A DNA stretch of 64,000 nucleotides from Pseudopyrenochaeta lycopersici (Eukaryota > Ascomycota > Dothideomycetes > Pleosporales > Pseudopyrenochaetaceae). The notes under the pieces are model-generated. The model did no database searches. It worked only from the letters and a program-made list of their open reading frames with translations, and was not told where the DNA came from. Both the position numbers and the translations under genes were made by a program. Positions 25,471 through 38,289 of the stretch are shown here, one piece after another; positions within the stretch are counted from its first letter, which is position 1; each line of letters begins with the position of its first letter. The stretch is taken from NCBI GenBank assembly GCA_003313425.1, contig NHZP01000060.1, forward strand, positions 124,001 to 188,000. Direction: 5' to 3'.

Positions 25471-25849
25471 TTGACTATCGTGTCGCTCAAGAACGCCTTT
25501 TAAGGATTGGCAGTGCTGACACGAAGGGCGACTATCGATCGGCAAAAGGCGTGTCGGCAAGTGAGCGGCCAGAGCGGCAAGATGTGACCCTGAGAACACA
25601 CAACGGAAAGAGCCGATTTGTAATGTCGCCGCATATTCTGATGAGTGTAGGTTAGAACTTGTCGTGGTCGAGTTGTAATGACGAAAGGGCGCGTCCTAAT
25701 TAATTCCGTATTCCCGGAACCAACGCCAGCTTTATTTAGCTGTAGCCAACCGGGTCTCATCAAATCTGGTTGTTATTCTCCAAGCCCAACTATCGTACAA
25801 TGTTCAATTGAGAATGAATCTGATTACTGAGATATCTTTAAGCGTCCAA
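25471..25849. other. Intergenic, TDT promoter / aquaporin 3' side
   Basis: 379 nt containing the TDT transporter promoter and the aquaglyceroporin 3' UTR. Nothing else seen. Confidence 0.5.
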
Positions 25850-27891
25850 CTAAGCCATACGCTGAATCTTGTCTTTCGTCTGCTTTTTCTTCGCTCGCAC
25901 TTTCCATTTGATATCGCCAGGCTGTGGCCACCTATAGTTGACTGGCGACTCTCCTCCTACAAAAATAAACAAGTCATACATGAGTCCGCCGAGTATCGCG
26001 CCGCTGACTGATGCGCCCCAAGAACCATATGCCCAGTAACCATCGACAAAGGCATCCTCATACCCGACCCACAAGGCGATTAGTCTGGGGCCAAGATCGC
26101 GCGCTGGTGATATACCCAAACCCGTGTTATATCCGAGAGCAATCATAGTGACAAAACCGGTGAACCCGAAGATGAGAGCAGTCATTCCTTGACCCGGCGG
26201 CGAGTTTTGGTCGTCGCCGAGCGCAAAAGCAATGCACACGTAAACTGCCATGTAAGCAAAGTCGTTGAAGAATCCTGTAGTGGTTGAAAAGGAAGGTCCT
26301 TTCGGAAATAGGGCGCTTCCAGTCATGTCAAGTGTCAAACCGGGGTCTACTGCGTAGATGGCATCACGATAGAGTCTGGCTATTGTGAGCGACACGCCGA
26401 CCGCTTTCAGAATGGAACCGACTTACACGAAGGCCAGGGCGCCGGCGCAAAGACCTGCCAACATTTGCATGCAAATGTATACAAGTGCCATTCTCCATGG
26501 GAAGCCGCGGTAGATTGAGAGTGCTATGGAAATGGTAGGGCTTAGATGGGCACCGGAGACGCCACCGCCAATGTAAATACCGATCATGACCGCAAAGCCC
26601 CATCCCCAAGCTTGCGTCTCAAAGCTTCCAGTCGACGATTGCGATGTGGCAACCGATAGATTGACGCAAATTCCGATGAAAAGGTAGACGAACGTCTGTG
26701 GGTATTAGTTCAGCTGTTTCGCAAAAAAAAGGATCTAGATAACATACAGCCAAAAATTCTGCGGGTGCCTGAGGATATTGTGCGCGCAACCTAGCGATAG
26801 GATTACGATACTGATTATAGTAGTCCTGTTCTGCCTCATGCTCGCGCTGTTGTATCTCATTCTTCTCCTTCTGTGTTGCTGACGTCTGATTCGACGTGAG
26901 TTCCTTCAGCGGAGGAAGACCATCCTGCATACCAAAATTTTGAGGTTGGCCTCTTTTATTGGAATAGGATAAACCATGTTCGTTGATTGGCGCTCGTTCT
27001 CGGCTTTGTTGACCAAGACCTTGATCGCTGAATAATCCATTAGTCTCATGTGTCGATGTCGGTCGTAAATTGACATTGCGGCCTTCTAGTGTTGGCTGAA
27101 CACGGTCTGGGTCTTGTAATGTACGTGATGAGTGTTGGGAATTATGTTCCGAAGAGACGGACGAGTAATTTGAATCCTCGTAAAAGTCTGCTGTGATGAT
27201 CAGTGTAATCCTTCTAGCTAATGGTAAATGCGCAGAATAAATGGATGCTGGACTTACCTCCATCTTTTGCAAACCTCAACCCATCCTGTCTATCAATACC
27301 ATTGTCATCTTGCTCTTCATCAACCTTGTACATAGAATTTCGCAAATTTGCCTTTCCCCACCACATTCCCCGGCGAACAGTGCGCGGAAGTGGTGAAGCT
27401 AAACCAAACACTGGTTTATCTTTTTGTTGATTGTACCAAGGATTAAGCGCAAAATACTCGTTATCGATGTCAACAGTCTGTTCTTGCTTCTTTTCAGCCC
27501 GCTGGTCATTCTCTTCAACAGCATTTGTTCGATTTGTTATGTTGGTGTGGTTGGTGTCCCTTTGGCGTAAGCTTATTGGGGCAGTATTGTGATGCTCATA
27601 TTCAGGTCGCGGCTGATTTGATTCTGGAAGATGAATAGTCGGAGTTCTGCCCATGCTCGATGCAGTCGAATGGTTGTGATGCAGCCTTGGTGGCTCAGAG
27701 CCTGATGGAGTTCGCTGTCTATGCTGGCCCATGGCGATACTAGGCAATGGTCTTTTGGAAGCGGTGTTCTGCTCTGCTGTAACGAATTATCATACAAGTT
27801 CTATACAGCGTGATGATTGGTGAGTAGTGGAGGAGTACAGGATGAATGCATGCGACATACCATCTGATTTGCCTGTCTGCGACTGCGACAT
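25850..27891 (-). CDS. Aquaglyceroporin-like MIP channel with long N-terminal tail
   Basis: Major-intrinsic-protein channel for water, glycerol or similar small solutes. Five exons: 27891-27861, 27776-27258, 27190-26748, 26695-26427 and 26375-25850 (introns 84, 67, 52 and 51 nt), 595 aa. Residues 1-310 are a polar, Gln/Asn/Arg-rich cytosolic tail, as in Fps1-type fungal aquaglyceroporins. The six-helix core starts near residue 320. The two pore-loop boxes are unusual: SGAHLSPTIS (~383) and GLGISPARD (~509), that is SPT and SPA where most MIPs have NPA. The splice before LYRDAIYAVDPGLT uses acceptor CCAG at 26376; the nearer AATAG would shift frame. Whether this is a water, glycerol or non-conducting channel cannot be decided from sequence. 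Confidence 0.87.
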
Positions 27892-28293
27892 GATTACTTC
27901 TTGCGTGTGCCAAGTCTCGAATCAATTGACATGAATGTAGCATTCTCTGATGGTTATATGGCTGCAACATGGCAAACGGACCATGGGAAAGTGAAAAATG
28001 CCATGCATGATGTCATCTTCGGGGTACACTTGCCGGGTTTGCCCAGTTTCACAATGGATGTTGAGAGACAAATAGGACGAACAGACCAATCATATTGCTC
28101 AGGGATGAAGATGCCAGCAAAAAGCGGATCTCCATGAGTCAATTTCAGGATGGTGGTACCCAAATGAGATGCTCATCGCGATGCGGATATGCAGAGTTTG
28201 CCGGGTTGCCGAATAAGACAAAAGCTATGTCAAAAATGACTTTGACTATACTAAATCGCCCCCAGATGCAGGATGCAGTGCTATCTTCTCTCT

Positions 28294-28340
<47 letters not shown>

Positions 28341-29172
28341 AGTGTCTGTGTGTGGAGCTGAGACTGCGAGGACGGCGTACCGAGGACAAAGATGATGACA
28401 TTTAGAGTGTCGCATGGTGTTGGAGCCCGACAGTAAAATCATGTTCAATATTATGTAGAATTTTTGAAGCGAGCGTTTTGGAAATGTTTAATGTTCACGA
28501 TACTTTGATAGGTGCAGATTCTGCTTGGCTCCAGTAGTGATGGAACCCCCTTCCTAATCAGGCAGCCCTGATGTGGCTGCAATTGCTGTTAAGATTCTTC
28601 GGCGGAAGTGGCAAAGCATATTGGGCTGCTGGCAAGTTCCCATCAAGCCGCCTTTGTTTTAACAGCCAATGGTCTTGATGTTTAGCGCAAACATCAACGC
28701 ATTTCACTTCAAGTGAGTGTGTACCTTCGAGGCCTTCATGGTTGATTGGTACGGCCATGTTTTCGCACACGTCAATTTGGTACGTTCACTGCGTTTATTC
28801 CGATTTGCAGGCGACCATGCAGCAAACCGACACTAGCGTGTAGGGCCGATGGACCCGATGCAACAACATGTCACAAAAACTCCACATTCCGACAGCCATG
28901 AAATGTCTGGCGTGGGGGTATCGGGGAATTTCACCATATTGGTCGAAGAGTGCCCGCAGGGAATTACTATTCTTGGATTCGCTAACCTCTACTTTCTACA
29001 TGCCCACGTGCCCTGTGTTGGGCAGGGGTTTGGGATGCAACATGCTCCTTCCCCGAAGCTGCCATTATTTCTCGTGACTGGACATTGCTCGGCGAAAACT
29101 CTGCATGGATGTTGAGGATCAATGGTAAAGCCACAATGCCGAGCATCCTGTACCTAGCATGCTAGCCTAGTC
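27892..29172. other. Intergenic with microsatellite
   Basis: 1.3 kb upstream of the aquaglyceroporin and downstream of VPS26. It contains the CT/TA microsatellite at 28297-28341. Several 70-90 aa open frames occur on both strands, none recognisable. Confidence 0.45.
28297..28341. repeat. (CT)n-(TA)n compound microsatellite
   Basis: A CT tract of about 33 nt (28297-28329) runs directly into a TA tract (28329-28341). Simple sequence read directly from the window. Confidence 0.95.
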
Positions 29173-30292
29173 TCATGATACTGCCATTAGCTTGTTCTGC
29201 TCTTGAGCTAAAGTCAAGCCTTCTGGCGCTTGTCGGAACAGGACAATCTCGGATTGTTTGAAGTATCGCCGTGCGTCTGAACGAATGTCAGTCTGATTCC
29301 AGTGCAAGGGCGCCATCAGTGGAAGACTACCTTCGTCGATGAGCACCAAGCTCAGGTAATACCGAGTCGAGTACTTTTTGTTAACTTCTCGGAAAGTCGG
29401 GGTAAGGTCAAAGCCGCCGAGGAACAGCCTAATGGGAATTGTCTCTCCTTGTTAAGACGTCAGTTTTGGCCAATGCCAGGTCGGGTGGAGGGAGAGTGGG
29501 GAAGAGGGGGAGAGTACCTCGCGATGGCGAACCATCCATGATCTCGAAGCGGACCAGGGTCTCGCTTTCATTGTACTGATTGGGGGCGGCGCCGGTTGTT
29601 TCTCTCCTGATGATGGAGAGCTCCATGTGCTTGATCTTCAAGCGCACCAAGAGGAAGTATATCCTGCCGACGATGACGTCTTTGAGGTGGTATTTCGACT
29701 TTGAGTATTCAAACTCAATGTGCAGACAGTCCTCGATGCCCACGTCCATTTTGATGGAGCTGTTGGTCTCGGGGGGTATCCGGTACGAGTAGACCCACAA
29801 GTCCTTCTCGCGGACGACGTCGGCCATTCGCCGCGAGACGGTGACGCGCACAAAGTAGCGCAGCTTGACGTTGATGCCATTGTACGACTCGTACTGCTTC
29901 TCGACGTTCTTGAAGTTGAAGTCAAACGTCTGCGGGTGCTGGAGCTCGCCGGGGGCAGCAAGCTCTTGGCCGAGGGAGAGGAACTCGTAGTGGTTGCCGC
30001 GGTCGAAGAACATTTCTACACGGCATCATGTCAGGCAACGGGGTTGTCGCAAGCTCCTGGACAGAGGGGACGCACCAATGGTGCCAATGAACTGCACTTT
30101 GATGCCCGTATGCTCCAGGCGCTTGCCATCCTTGGGCCTGACCGTGACCTGCCCCTTGACCGACTCGCCATCGAGATACAGCGGCACCTTCTCTTTGCGG
30201 TTCTTGTCCAGCTTCACGTCCACGGCGGAGCGGTCGTCGAGGTCCTCGAGCACAATGTCGATGTCGACGGGGGTGGAGAAGAAGTAGGACAT
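29173..30292 (-). CDS. VPS26: Retromer subunit Vps26
   Basis: Arrestin-fold subunit of the retromer cargo-selective trimer (Vps26-29-35), which returns receptors from endosomes to the Golgi. Exons 30292-30076, 30015-29518, 29447-29331 and 29276-29173 (introns 60, 70 and 54 nt) give 311 aa, the family length. The start is MSYFFSTPVDIDIVLED. Splicing restores FIGTIEMFFDRGNHYEFLSL, the conserved turn between the N-terminal strands, and in the C-terminal lobe GETIPIRLFLGGFDLTPTF and YYLSLVLIDEDARRYFKQSE. Codon use is strongly GC-biased in exon 2, so large antisense open frames there are shadows. It is divergent from the gluconokinase. Confidence 0.94.
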
Positions 30293-31664
30293 GGCGGCGG
30301 TGGAGCTCCCGATATGCGCGCGCGTGCCTGGATGCGATGCAGCTGTCGTCGGTCTGGCTCGGTGGTCGGCGGAGCTCAACTGCGTCTGGGAAGCTGCGCC
30401 TCACCTGTGGCAGGTGCTGCCCGCGCCGGGGAAGCACATCACGTGCAGCGCCTATCCGGCTAACCGCACGTGACGAGGCGGCGTCATCGCTGTTGCATTC
30501 GCATCCACGTCACGTGCTCCAGAACAGCGGCCACCAGCTGTACCGGTGCTCAACTGTGGTTATGCGCCCCCCATGCTGATGACCTGCTAGTACTGCTGCG
30601 AACTAGGAACCTGCTGGTAACATGGCTCTGCATCGCACAAGCTGGTCCAGCGGTGAGATGCGGCAGCTTCGGGGCGTTTTGCCCCAGACAGTGGCACCCC
30701 TCAGCTCCTCCCGACAATCTGCCACGGAGCCCCCTTCTAGCTGGCGTCGCTTGTTTCCTTCTTCGCCGGCCCGAAGCATCAAAGTTGTTCGCGTAACCCC
30801 CACGCGCCATTATCCAACCGCTTCCTACGGCGCGCCTGTGTCGGTCAGCGTTGCTCTCAACAACGACTTTGCAAACACCACAGCAGCTCCTCGTGAGCCT
30901 CGTATGTCGCACCCTGGGCCGACAATGTGCTCACGCGGCGACTGCTGTCCCGACTGCCATGTCTGCGCTGGCACTCTGGGCGGCTGCAGAGCAAGCGTCA
31001 TGCACCACGCATCAGTACCTGACGTTGATTAACTGGGGTGCAAAAAGTGCGGGGAGACGGTCGCTGCAAACGCCTCGCCTGGCCCGCCACCTGCATCATC
31101 CCACGCACTAACAGTCACCCTTCAAACGCCGACCACTACCTCACCCTCTTTGCTGGCCCCGTCTGTCTGTCTGCAGGACCGTCTTGCCGGTCAAGGCGCG
31201 CCTGGCTCCATTTGCCTGCTCGCGTTTCCGCGCTTTCTTGCAGCCGTCGGGGCCATCTCGATGAGCCTGGCCCGGTCAGCCCCTCTCGGACTCTTGCTGA
31301 TTCGTGTGCGCTGCTTTCCGTCGTGACATCAAAGCTTGGCTGCTAGACCTCTGTCCCAGACTATAATCCCACCCTTGCCGTCATGCGCCGCGGGAGGAAT
31401 TCCCAGACGAGGCGCCCGCCTCTTAAACTGCCCATTGTCCGCTGCTGCCCCAGCTCGCTTCGGGCTTGTCTTTTTTATTACCTTGCGATTGCACTACATA
31501 GCCCTTGGGTACATCTGCTTCCCAACACTATATATTGTTCCGAGCCGGTCCTCATTGCTTGCTCCCCAAGAACGCCCAACCTCTTAATACTAGCGCCCCG
31601 CCTGACCCTCGATTTGCTACACACAATCTTCTTGCCCTCCCGTTTGTTCCACCCCTTAGCTGTC
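30293..31664. promoter_or_regulatory. Divergent region, VPS26 / gluconokinase
   Basis: 1.37 kb of GC-rich DNA between divergent genes. Open frames on both strands are arginine/proline-rich shadows typical of GC-rich non-coding sequence. A longer 5' leader with pyrimidine-rich stretches precedes the kinase start. No RNA gene recognised. Confidence 0.4.
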
Positions 31665-32424
31665 ATGATGCTGCAAACAGTCGAGCAATCACACGCAAAG
31701 CCAATACATTATGCGTCGCCGCCCACACCTCCCACCTCCAACACCGGCTCACCATCCGTCTCGTCGTCTTCCCTAAACTCGGTCAAAGTCGCCACAATGT
31801 CCATTCCTAATCATCACCACATCCTCATTGTCACTGGCCCAGCAGGATGCGGCAAGAGCACTATTGCCAAATATCTCGCTGACCGGTACGGGTTCGATTA
31901 CATTGAGGGCGATGAAGTAAGCGACACTGCTGCGTTCGCCTAGCCGTCTGCTGACTTAGTTCCAGTTTCATCCAAAGGCGAACATTGACAAGATGGCTGC
32001 TGGCATTCCTCTAAATGATGAGGACCGATGGGACTGGCTCATTCTTCTCCGAGACCAAGCGCTGGAGGCTCTGAAGCATGGTGCCAAGGGCGTTGTCGTC
32101 ACCTGCAGTGCCCTGAAGAAGAAGTACCGCGATGTCATCCGGACCGCCAGGCTCTACGACGAGGACCCGAACGCCAACGTGCACTTTGTCTACCTTCGTG
32201 CGGACAAGCAGACACTTCTGGCCCGTGTTCGTGCCCGACAAGGCCACTACATGAAAGATGCCATGGTAGAGAGTCAGTTCGCGGCGCTTGAAGAGCCGGA
32301 CGAAGCCGAGTGCAAACAATTAAAGGATGTCGAGGTGGTCGATGTTAAGGGCACCATACAAGACGTCCAAGTTCTTGCGAGTGCTGCCGTGGATAAAGTC
32401 TTGGTCGGCACGTCTGAACAATGA
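31665..32424 (+). CDS. Gluconokinase (GntK/YDR248C type)
   Basis: P-loop kinase phosphorylating D-gluconate to 6-phosphogluconate for the pentose-phosphate pathway. Exons 31665-31916 and 31966-32424 (49-nt intron) give 236 aa. Walker A is GPAGCGKST (residues ~56-64); the splice joins IEGDE to FHPKANIDKM, the conserved D-x-H-P substrate region; then GIPLNDEDRWDWL, CSALKKKYRDVIR and the lid KGTI/ARQGHYMKDAMVESQFAALE. Homologues of about 190 aa start close to the P-loop, so ATG 31797 (192 aa) is an equally good start; the 44-residue Ser/Pro-rich extension from 31665 may be real or 5' leader. A further in-frame ATG at 31383 gives an implausible Arg/Cys-rich lead. Confidence 0.9.
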
Positions 32425-34177
32425 TTTCCTTGTTCAAGGTCAGCTGGCTCTGATCCAATGCTCTAGTTTTCATCTCTTTCGCTGAATCGCTTTTTTTTTT
32501 TTTTTTTACTTTTCACAAGCGTTCAGCCTCACGGATATTGGCACGGATCAATCACATGGCGCAGGCACTATATAATAATACCCTTGGTGATGGGGCAGGC
32601 TCACAGTCGAGGTTCGATGACATAGAGGTTGTTTTAGACCACCCGTTCTGATCGGGTAGACGCAATATACTCCAAAATATTTGGTACATACTGGGTGCCC
32701 ATCCGCAAAGACAGGGGCTGCATTACTGACTCGCATAGTGAAAATATCAAAGTCTATTGATGCGGTGGTGGCTTGGTCGCAGTCATGGACAGTATTCTGG
32801 CGTCAGCCGAGGGCGTTCTTTTTTATCCATTATTATTATTATTATTATTATTTTTGGCAGGAAGCACGTGTACAAACGCGATGGATTGACTCAGGGTGAT
32901 GTGCAATTCAGAGACGAGTGAACTCAGATGAGAGCAATTCTGACAGAAGGGGTGGAGATGAGAAAGACAGCAAACGAAGCTTCCAACAACCAGACATCCG
33001 GGAAAAAATAGGCTCAAGCCATGATCTGATCGCCCAGTCGCCGTTTTGCACGTGGGGGCCTGTCGACATAGCACGGGATCTTTTGCGGCACTTCCCCATT
33101 TGCACATGCTACGCTTGGCAGCCCGCATAATACCATGCGAACCTCGACTGACTAAGACGGATATCATGTTCCCCAATTATGCATAAACCATCTGCAGCTA
33201 GTCCACAGCTGGCCTGAGTGTAGAATCCTCACATCAAAGCACAGAGAGTGACCAATTCCTTCTACTCACGAACGACTACGCTCATCATTACCACGGGCGA
33301 CCAGGTGACACGGCTAGTATGCCCAGATCGGTTGTATTCTGCTGCAGTGCTTGTCATGATGACAGCTGAGCTGGGAGTATGTACATAGCTTGCTGGGCCC
33401 TGGGAAATGGAACTAGACTCGTTGTAATTTTTGGAGCAGTAGTGGTGGAGAGAAGTCCCCATTGTAAGGATGCCAAGGTTGGGGCGTGGAATATCAATAT
33501 AGTCGCCAGCAGCATGCGGGTTCGCGAATGGTCTATGGACATGCTCCTTCGCGCCCCGAGACGGGCTTGGGTGGGGACGATGATCTCAGCGATACATTGC
33601 CGTGCCAGTGCGCCCGTCACGAACGTGTCGAGGGATGCGCGAGGTGCATAAGCGACGGCAACGGGGAAAACGACATAGCCGCATGCAGCAGACGTGACGC
33701 CATATTGCGAAGATAGCCGTGTTGGCGCAGGAGACGGATGCACTTTCGACTCGTTGTAGACAGCAACATTGGGGGTGGGATTGGTCAAGGGTCAAGCTCA
33801 ATGTAGACAGCAAGGCAAGGGAAGGATCAAAAGGGTTGCTTGGGCACCCGCCGTGGGGAATGACGTACCCGCAGCAACGGTCTCGAACTGCAGGCCAATT
33901 TTTTTTTCTCCTCCGCATCCATTAGCCGCAACGGAAGACTATTAGCTCTGGCGCCAATTCACCATGAAGACGGCAGCCTGCAAGAGCTGTATCCTCGCCC
34001 ATCTGCTGCCGGACGCCGTCGCCGCCTGAAGGCACTGCTGCACTATACCCGCCGCGATCTGGCTCCCGCTGCCGCTACCCAGCAGACTGCGCGGCCTCGC
34101 TCCCGGCCGCTCCTCGACCGCCGCGGTGCCTCGCGCTGTGGGATGCTGCCATTGACCCTCGAGCTGCTGCCGTCGAC
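32425..34177. other. Long intergenic region
   Basis: 1.75 kb between gluconokinase and the Vsb1-type transporter. It contains a poly-T tract (32491-32507), an (ATT)n tract (32829-32852) and GC-rich DNA approaching 34178. Open frames are without family resemblance or normal composition. Much of it is probably the transporter's promoter and 5' leader. Confidence 0.45.
32829..32852. repeat. (ATT)n microsatellite
   Basis: About eight ATT units read directly; flanked by a T-rich stretch. Confidence 0.9.
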
Positions 34178-37100
34178 ATGCCTTCGCGAGAGCCGCAGCT
34201 GCCCTTCACGGGCGACCTGGCCCACGACGCCGACTTTGCGCCCGACCACGGCCAGGCAGAGAGCGGCGGCGCGCAGACGCTGCCACGGCGCATCCGAGCC
34301 CAGTCCATGGCCTCCAACACGCTCGCCGGCTCCTTTACACGCAATCCCATCCGCTCCTTCGCGCACCAGACGTCGCATGGCTTTGTTGGTCCGCAATGGC
34401 CCCCCCCCCCCCCAATTCTGTTGGCCGTGCTAACCACCGCGCCCGCCAGACACGCCGCAGTACGCATCGCAAGGCGTGCGTGAGAGGAGCTCCCAATTAG
34501 CCTCGTACGCACTCGACTCGGAAGCATACCAGGACCGCCCACAGCGCCACAGCTTCACCGACACCGACACGGCCGCCCTCTCCGAACAGGACGAGGACAC
34601 GGGCGCCGACAGCGATGCCGAGCCCCCCCAGCAGCCAGACGCGCGCTTCTTCACCCGACGAGCGCCAGACGTTGTCGTCGACAACGACACTGAGCGCACG
34701 CCTCTGCTGCCCGTCCCCCGCCTGCCACGCCTGGACTCGCAGCCCAAGCACAAGCCCGCCCCCAGGCAGTCACCACCCGGCCAGCCATCACGCTCGCGGC
34801 TTCCCTCTCGCGTCAAGACCACCATCGCGACTGCCCAAGACCACGTCCGCACCCTCGGCCGGTCGCTGGCCAGCCCGAAAACTTACTCCAAGGATGCGCT
34901 GCTCGCGGGCACGCTGCGAGGGCTGCAAATCTCCTCGGCCGTCTTCCTGGGCCTCCTGCTGAACCTGCTGGATGCCCTCTCGTACGGCTACATCCTGTTC
35001 CCCCTCGGCTCGCCCGTCTTCAGCCAGACGGGCCCCGACGGCATCTCCATCTTCTTCGTGAGCTGCATCGTCTCCCAGCTCTGCTACTCGCTCGGCCTGT
35101 CCGTCTTCCGCGGCGGCGTCGGCTCCGAGATGATCGAGGTCGTGCCCTTCTTCCACAAGATGGCCTACTCCATCATGGACCGCATGGCCGACGACGCGCC
35201 GCCAGAGGCCATCATTGCCACCACCATTGTCGCCTACTGCCTGAGCTCCATCCTCACCGGCCTCATCTTCCTGGCCCTGGGCGGCTTCAGACTCGGCAAC
35301 CTGGTCAGCTTCTTTCCCCGACACATTCTCATCGGATGCATTGGCGGCGTCGGCTTCTTCCTCGTCGTCACCGGCATCGAGGTCTCGGCCCGGCTCGAAG
35401 GCAGCCTCAACTACGATCTCGCTACCCTGCACAAGCTCTTCTCGTCCAACACGTGGTACTTGTGGCTGCTTCCCCTTACCCTTGCCATCATCCTCATGAT
35501 TCTCCCCCGATTGGTCAAGAACCCATCTGCTAAGCCATACGTGCTGCCCACCTTCTTCATTGCCGTCTTTGCCGTCTTCTACCTCGTTGTCAAGGCGATC
35601 CTGCACAAGGACCTGGAAGCCATGCGCAAGGCAGGATGGATCTTTGAGCAACCAGAGGTCGGCGTCAAGTTCTACAGATTCTACTCGTATTTCAAATTCG
35701 GCACCATAGACGGAGCAGCCCTTGCCAGCACCATTCCAACCATGTTCGCCCTGTCTTTCTTTGGTATAATACACGTGCCTATCAATGTTCCAGCTCTGGG
35801 CGCTGCTGTCAAGGAAGACAATCTCAACGTCAATCGAGAGCTGATCGCCCATGGTATCTCGAATACCTTGTCCGGCCTCTTGGGCAGCATTCAGGTAAAA
35901 TAAACTACTACCGCTCCCCGGTTCTATTCCCACCTAGTAGTCAAACTAATATATCCTCGCTAGAACTATTTGGTTTACGCAAACAGCGTTATGTTCATCA
36001 ACAACGGCGGCGACAGTCGGACTGCAGGCGTTCTGCTTGCTGTTGCCACCGCTGCCGTCTGGGTGGCAGGGCCGGCGATGATTGGGTACATCCCCATATG
36101 TCTCGTCGGCGCCCTCATTTTCCTGCTTGGTATCGACCTCATGAAGGAAGCTTTGTGGGATACCTTTGGCAAGTGTCATAAGCTCGAGTATCTGACCATC
36201 CTTGCCATTGTCCTCATCATGGGCATCCACGACTTCGTTGTTGGCATTCTCGTCGGTATAGTCCTCGCCTGTGTGAGTTACGTGGTGCAGAGCTCTCGTC
36301 ACCCGGCTATTCGAGCGTCCTACAGCGGCGTCGTTGCTGAGTCGACCGTTCGACGTCCCCCGGCCGATACTCGCTACCTGAACAAGGTTCGAGGCCAAGT
36401 CCGTGTCATCAAACTTGGCGGCTTTCTTTTCTTTGGAACGATTGTGTCAGTGGAGGAGTACATGCGATCTTTGATTGACGACGAAAATTATGAGAAGCAC
36501 CCGGTTAGCTTCATCGTTGTTGACTTTGCGCATGTCACAGACGTGGATTTTTCCAGCTCAGAGGGCTTCCAACGCATCAATCGCATCTTGAACCGCAAAC
36601 ATGTCAAAATGATCCTCTCTGGAGTTTCATTCGGAAACGAGGTCGGACAGGCCCTCCAGAACGTAGGACTACTCGACTTAGAGGAGGATGACGATGACTG
36701 CCCCCCACCGCAAGTCTTCGAGGATCTTAATACTGCACTGGAGTCTTGCGAAAATGAGCTACTGGAGATATTCCACAGGCACTGCAATATGCATTCGTCC
36801 AAGCGTCAACAGACCACACCACCCATGTCCATCACTGGTTCCAAGGGCGTGCCGACTGAGCAGATCGCTACTGGTGGCTCGCCAACCTCCTCGTTCGGCG
36901 CCAGCTCACTCAACCCCGTCTTCGCATCGCCTCGCCGTGGTGCCCGCCTCATCGCTGCACGGTCAACTATGCGCGAAACCAGCGACGATTCGCTTTCCGC
37001 CCCAGACACCTCGGCCGAAGACCCAGCACCATCGTTGCCGGTGGCGCCATCAAGATGGAAGCGATTCGCTCAACCGCTCAAAATCATCCTCCAAACTTTC

Positions 37101-37514
37101 GAAGACGTCTCTACAAAGAATGAAGACTTTTGGCATATTCTCGCCCCTTACTTTGAACGCAAAGAATACCCTGCCGGCACTGTTCTCTATTCGCGCGGCG
37201 ATGACCCTGATGGCTTCTACATTTTGGAGAAGGGCCGCTTCAGAACAGAGTATGAGCTTGATCAAGGCTCCTTCTTCGAAGTGATTCTTCCGGGCACGAC
37301 ATGCGGTGAACTTCCCTTCTTTTCAGAAACAGATCGTACGGGCACGGTGGCCGTTGAGAATGACTCGATTGCGTGGTTGCTTACAAGAGAAAAGTACAGA
37401 GAGTTGGAGGAGAAGGATCAAGAAGTGGCCGGTGAGCTGCTCAAGGTAGGACTAAAGTTGACCAAGGAGAGGATGGACGCTATTACAAGTTATGTGCTTG
37501 TAACTGCTTCATAA
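34178..37514 (+). CDS. VSB1: SulP-STAS-cyclic-nucleotide-binding vacuolar transporter, Vsb1-like
   Basis: Large SLC26/SulP-type membrane protein related to yeast YGR125W/Vsb1, which loads basic amino acids (arginine) into the vacuole. Exons 34178-34388, 34450-35894 and 35964-37514 (introns 61 and 69 nt) give 1068 aa. Domains: acidic, Ser/Pro-rich N-tail (1-~215) with an ERTPLLP di-leucine-like vacuolar sorting motif; SulP transmembrane domain (~225-650, opening ISSAVFLGLLLNLLDALSYG); STAS domain (~685-800, GFLFFGTIVSVEEYM and DFSSSEGFQ); and a C-terminal cNMP-binding-like domain (~935-1050, FWHILAPYFERKEYPAGTVLY, CGELPFF). Intron 1 holds a run of 14 C (34400-34413) and has an unusual GTCCGC donor. 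Confidence 0.9.
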
Positions 37515-38289
37515 AGCAGACGTGTTTTTCATCGTTGGCGCTTTGCCCGGGCACAGTCCAGTGCGATTGGAAGAAAGATATCTGTTGAAATTGGCCCCTT
37601 TGCATAGTGTGCGGCTATTTGTTTCTGTATAATTTGAGCCTGAAACCAATCAAAGCTATCGACAGTTTGCGATGCACAGACCATAAGCTCTTTTCATTTG
37701 TCTCCATGATACCTGGCTGCATAGCATGGGGCGTCTCGGGATGACGACAGTCGGCAGATTTCAGCTTGCGACTCCGCTTATGGCAACTCTTCGTCTTTCT
37801 TCCCAACAGTCAACATTCATCGAGTCGTCCAATCGCTCTTCTGAGGTGACAGTGCGGCTGCTACTGCTGCAATATTCTCTGTACTCTCCTCTCAAAAGCT
37901 GTCTGATGCATATGCCCTATCTGCGCTGTTTGGGTCAAGGTTGTGCTTTCTTTAATCTCCGACATCTTATGGTACTGCTTGCTGTTGTTCTATTTTAGAT
38001 GCATCACGAATGCGGCACGAATAGACCGGGGGCCAGGCTTGGGGGGGCTGAATTAGCGCACCCCAAACCCAATAGCATCTTGCAGACCTTAGCCACGCGA
38101 GCCCATTAATTAGCTGACGGATCGTTGTGTTCTTCCAGCACAGCCCTGGCCCACGATGGAGATCCAGGCGCGTGCGGCTGATGGGCGTTGGCTTTCCCAC
38201 TGTCTTTTACCCTTGATTCCGCAGCCCACCCGTGCTCGAAGGCTTGACACTCCTCTGCAAACAATTCGTCTTTGTTGAAATCCGTCAAG
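37515..38289. other. Intergenic
   Basis: 775 nt between the Vsb1-like gene and the surface-protein gene. No gene or motif recognised. Confidence 0.5.

Noticed and set aside
29720..30463. A 247-codon open frame antisense to VPS26
   Set aside because: It spans an intron of VPS26 and owes its length to third-position GC bias in exon 2; no family resemblance.
33354..33788. 144-codon minus-strand open frame
   Set aside because: Isolated, with no start context, splice partner or family resemblance; likely chance in GC-rich intergenic DNA.
34788..35933. A 381-codon open frame antisense to the Vsb1-like gene
   Set aside because: It is the mirror of a GC-biased transporter exon: very acidic/Gln/Gly-rich composition, no domain, and it crosses the second intron of the real gene.
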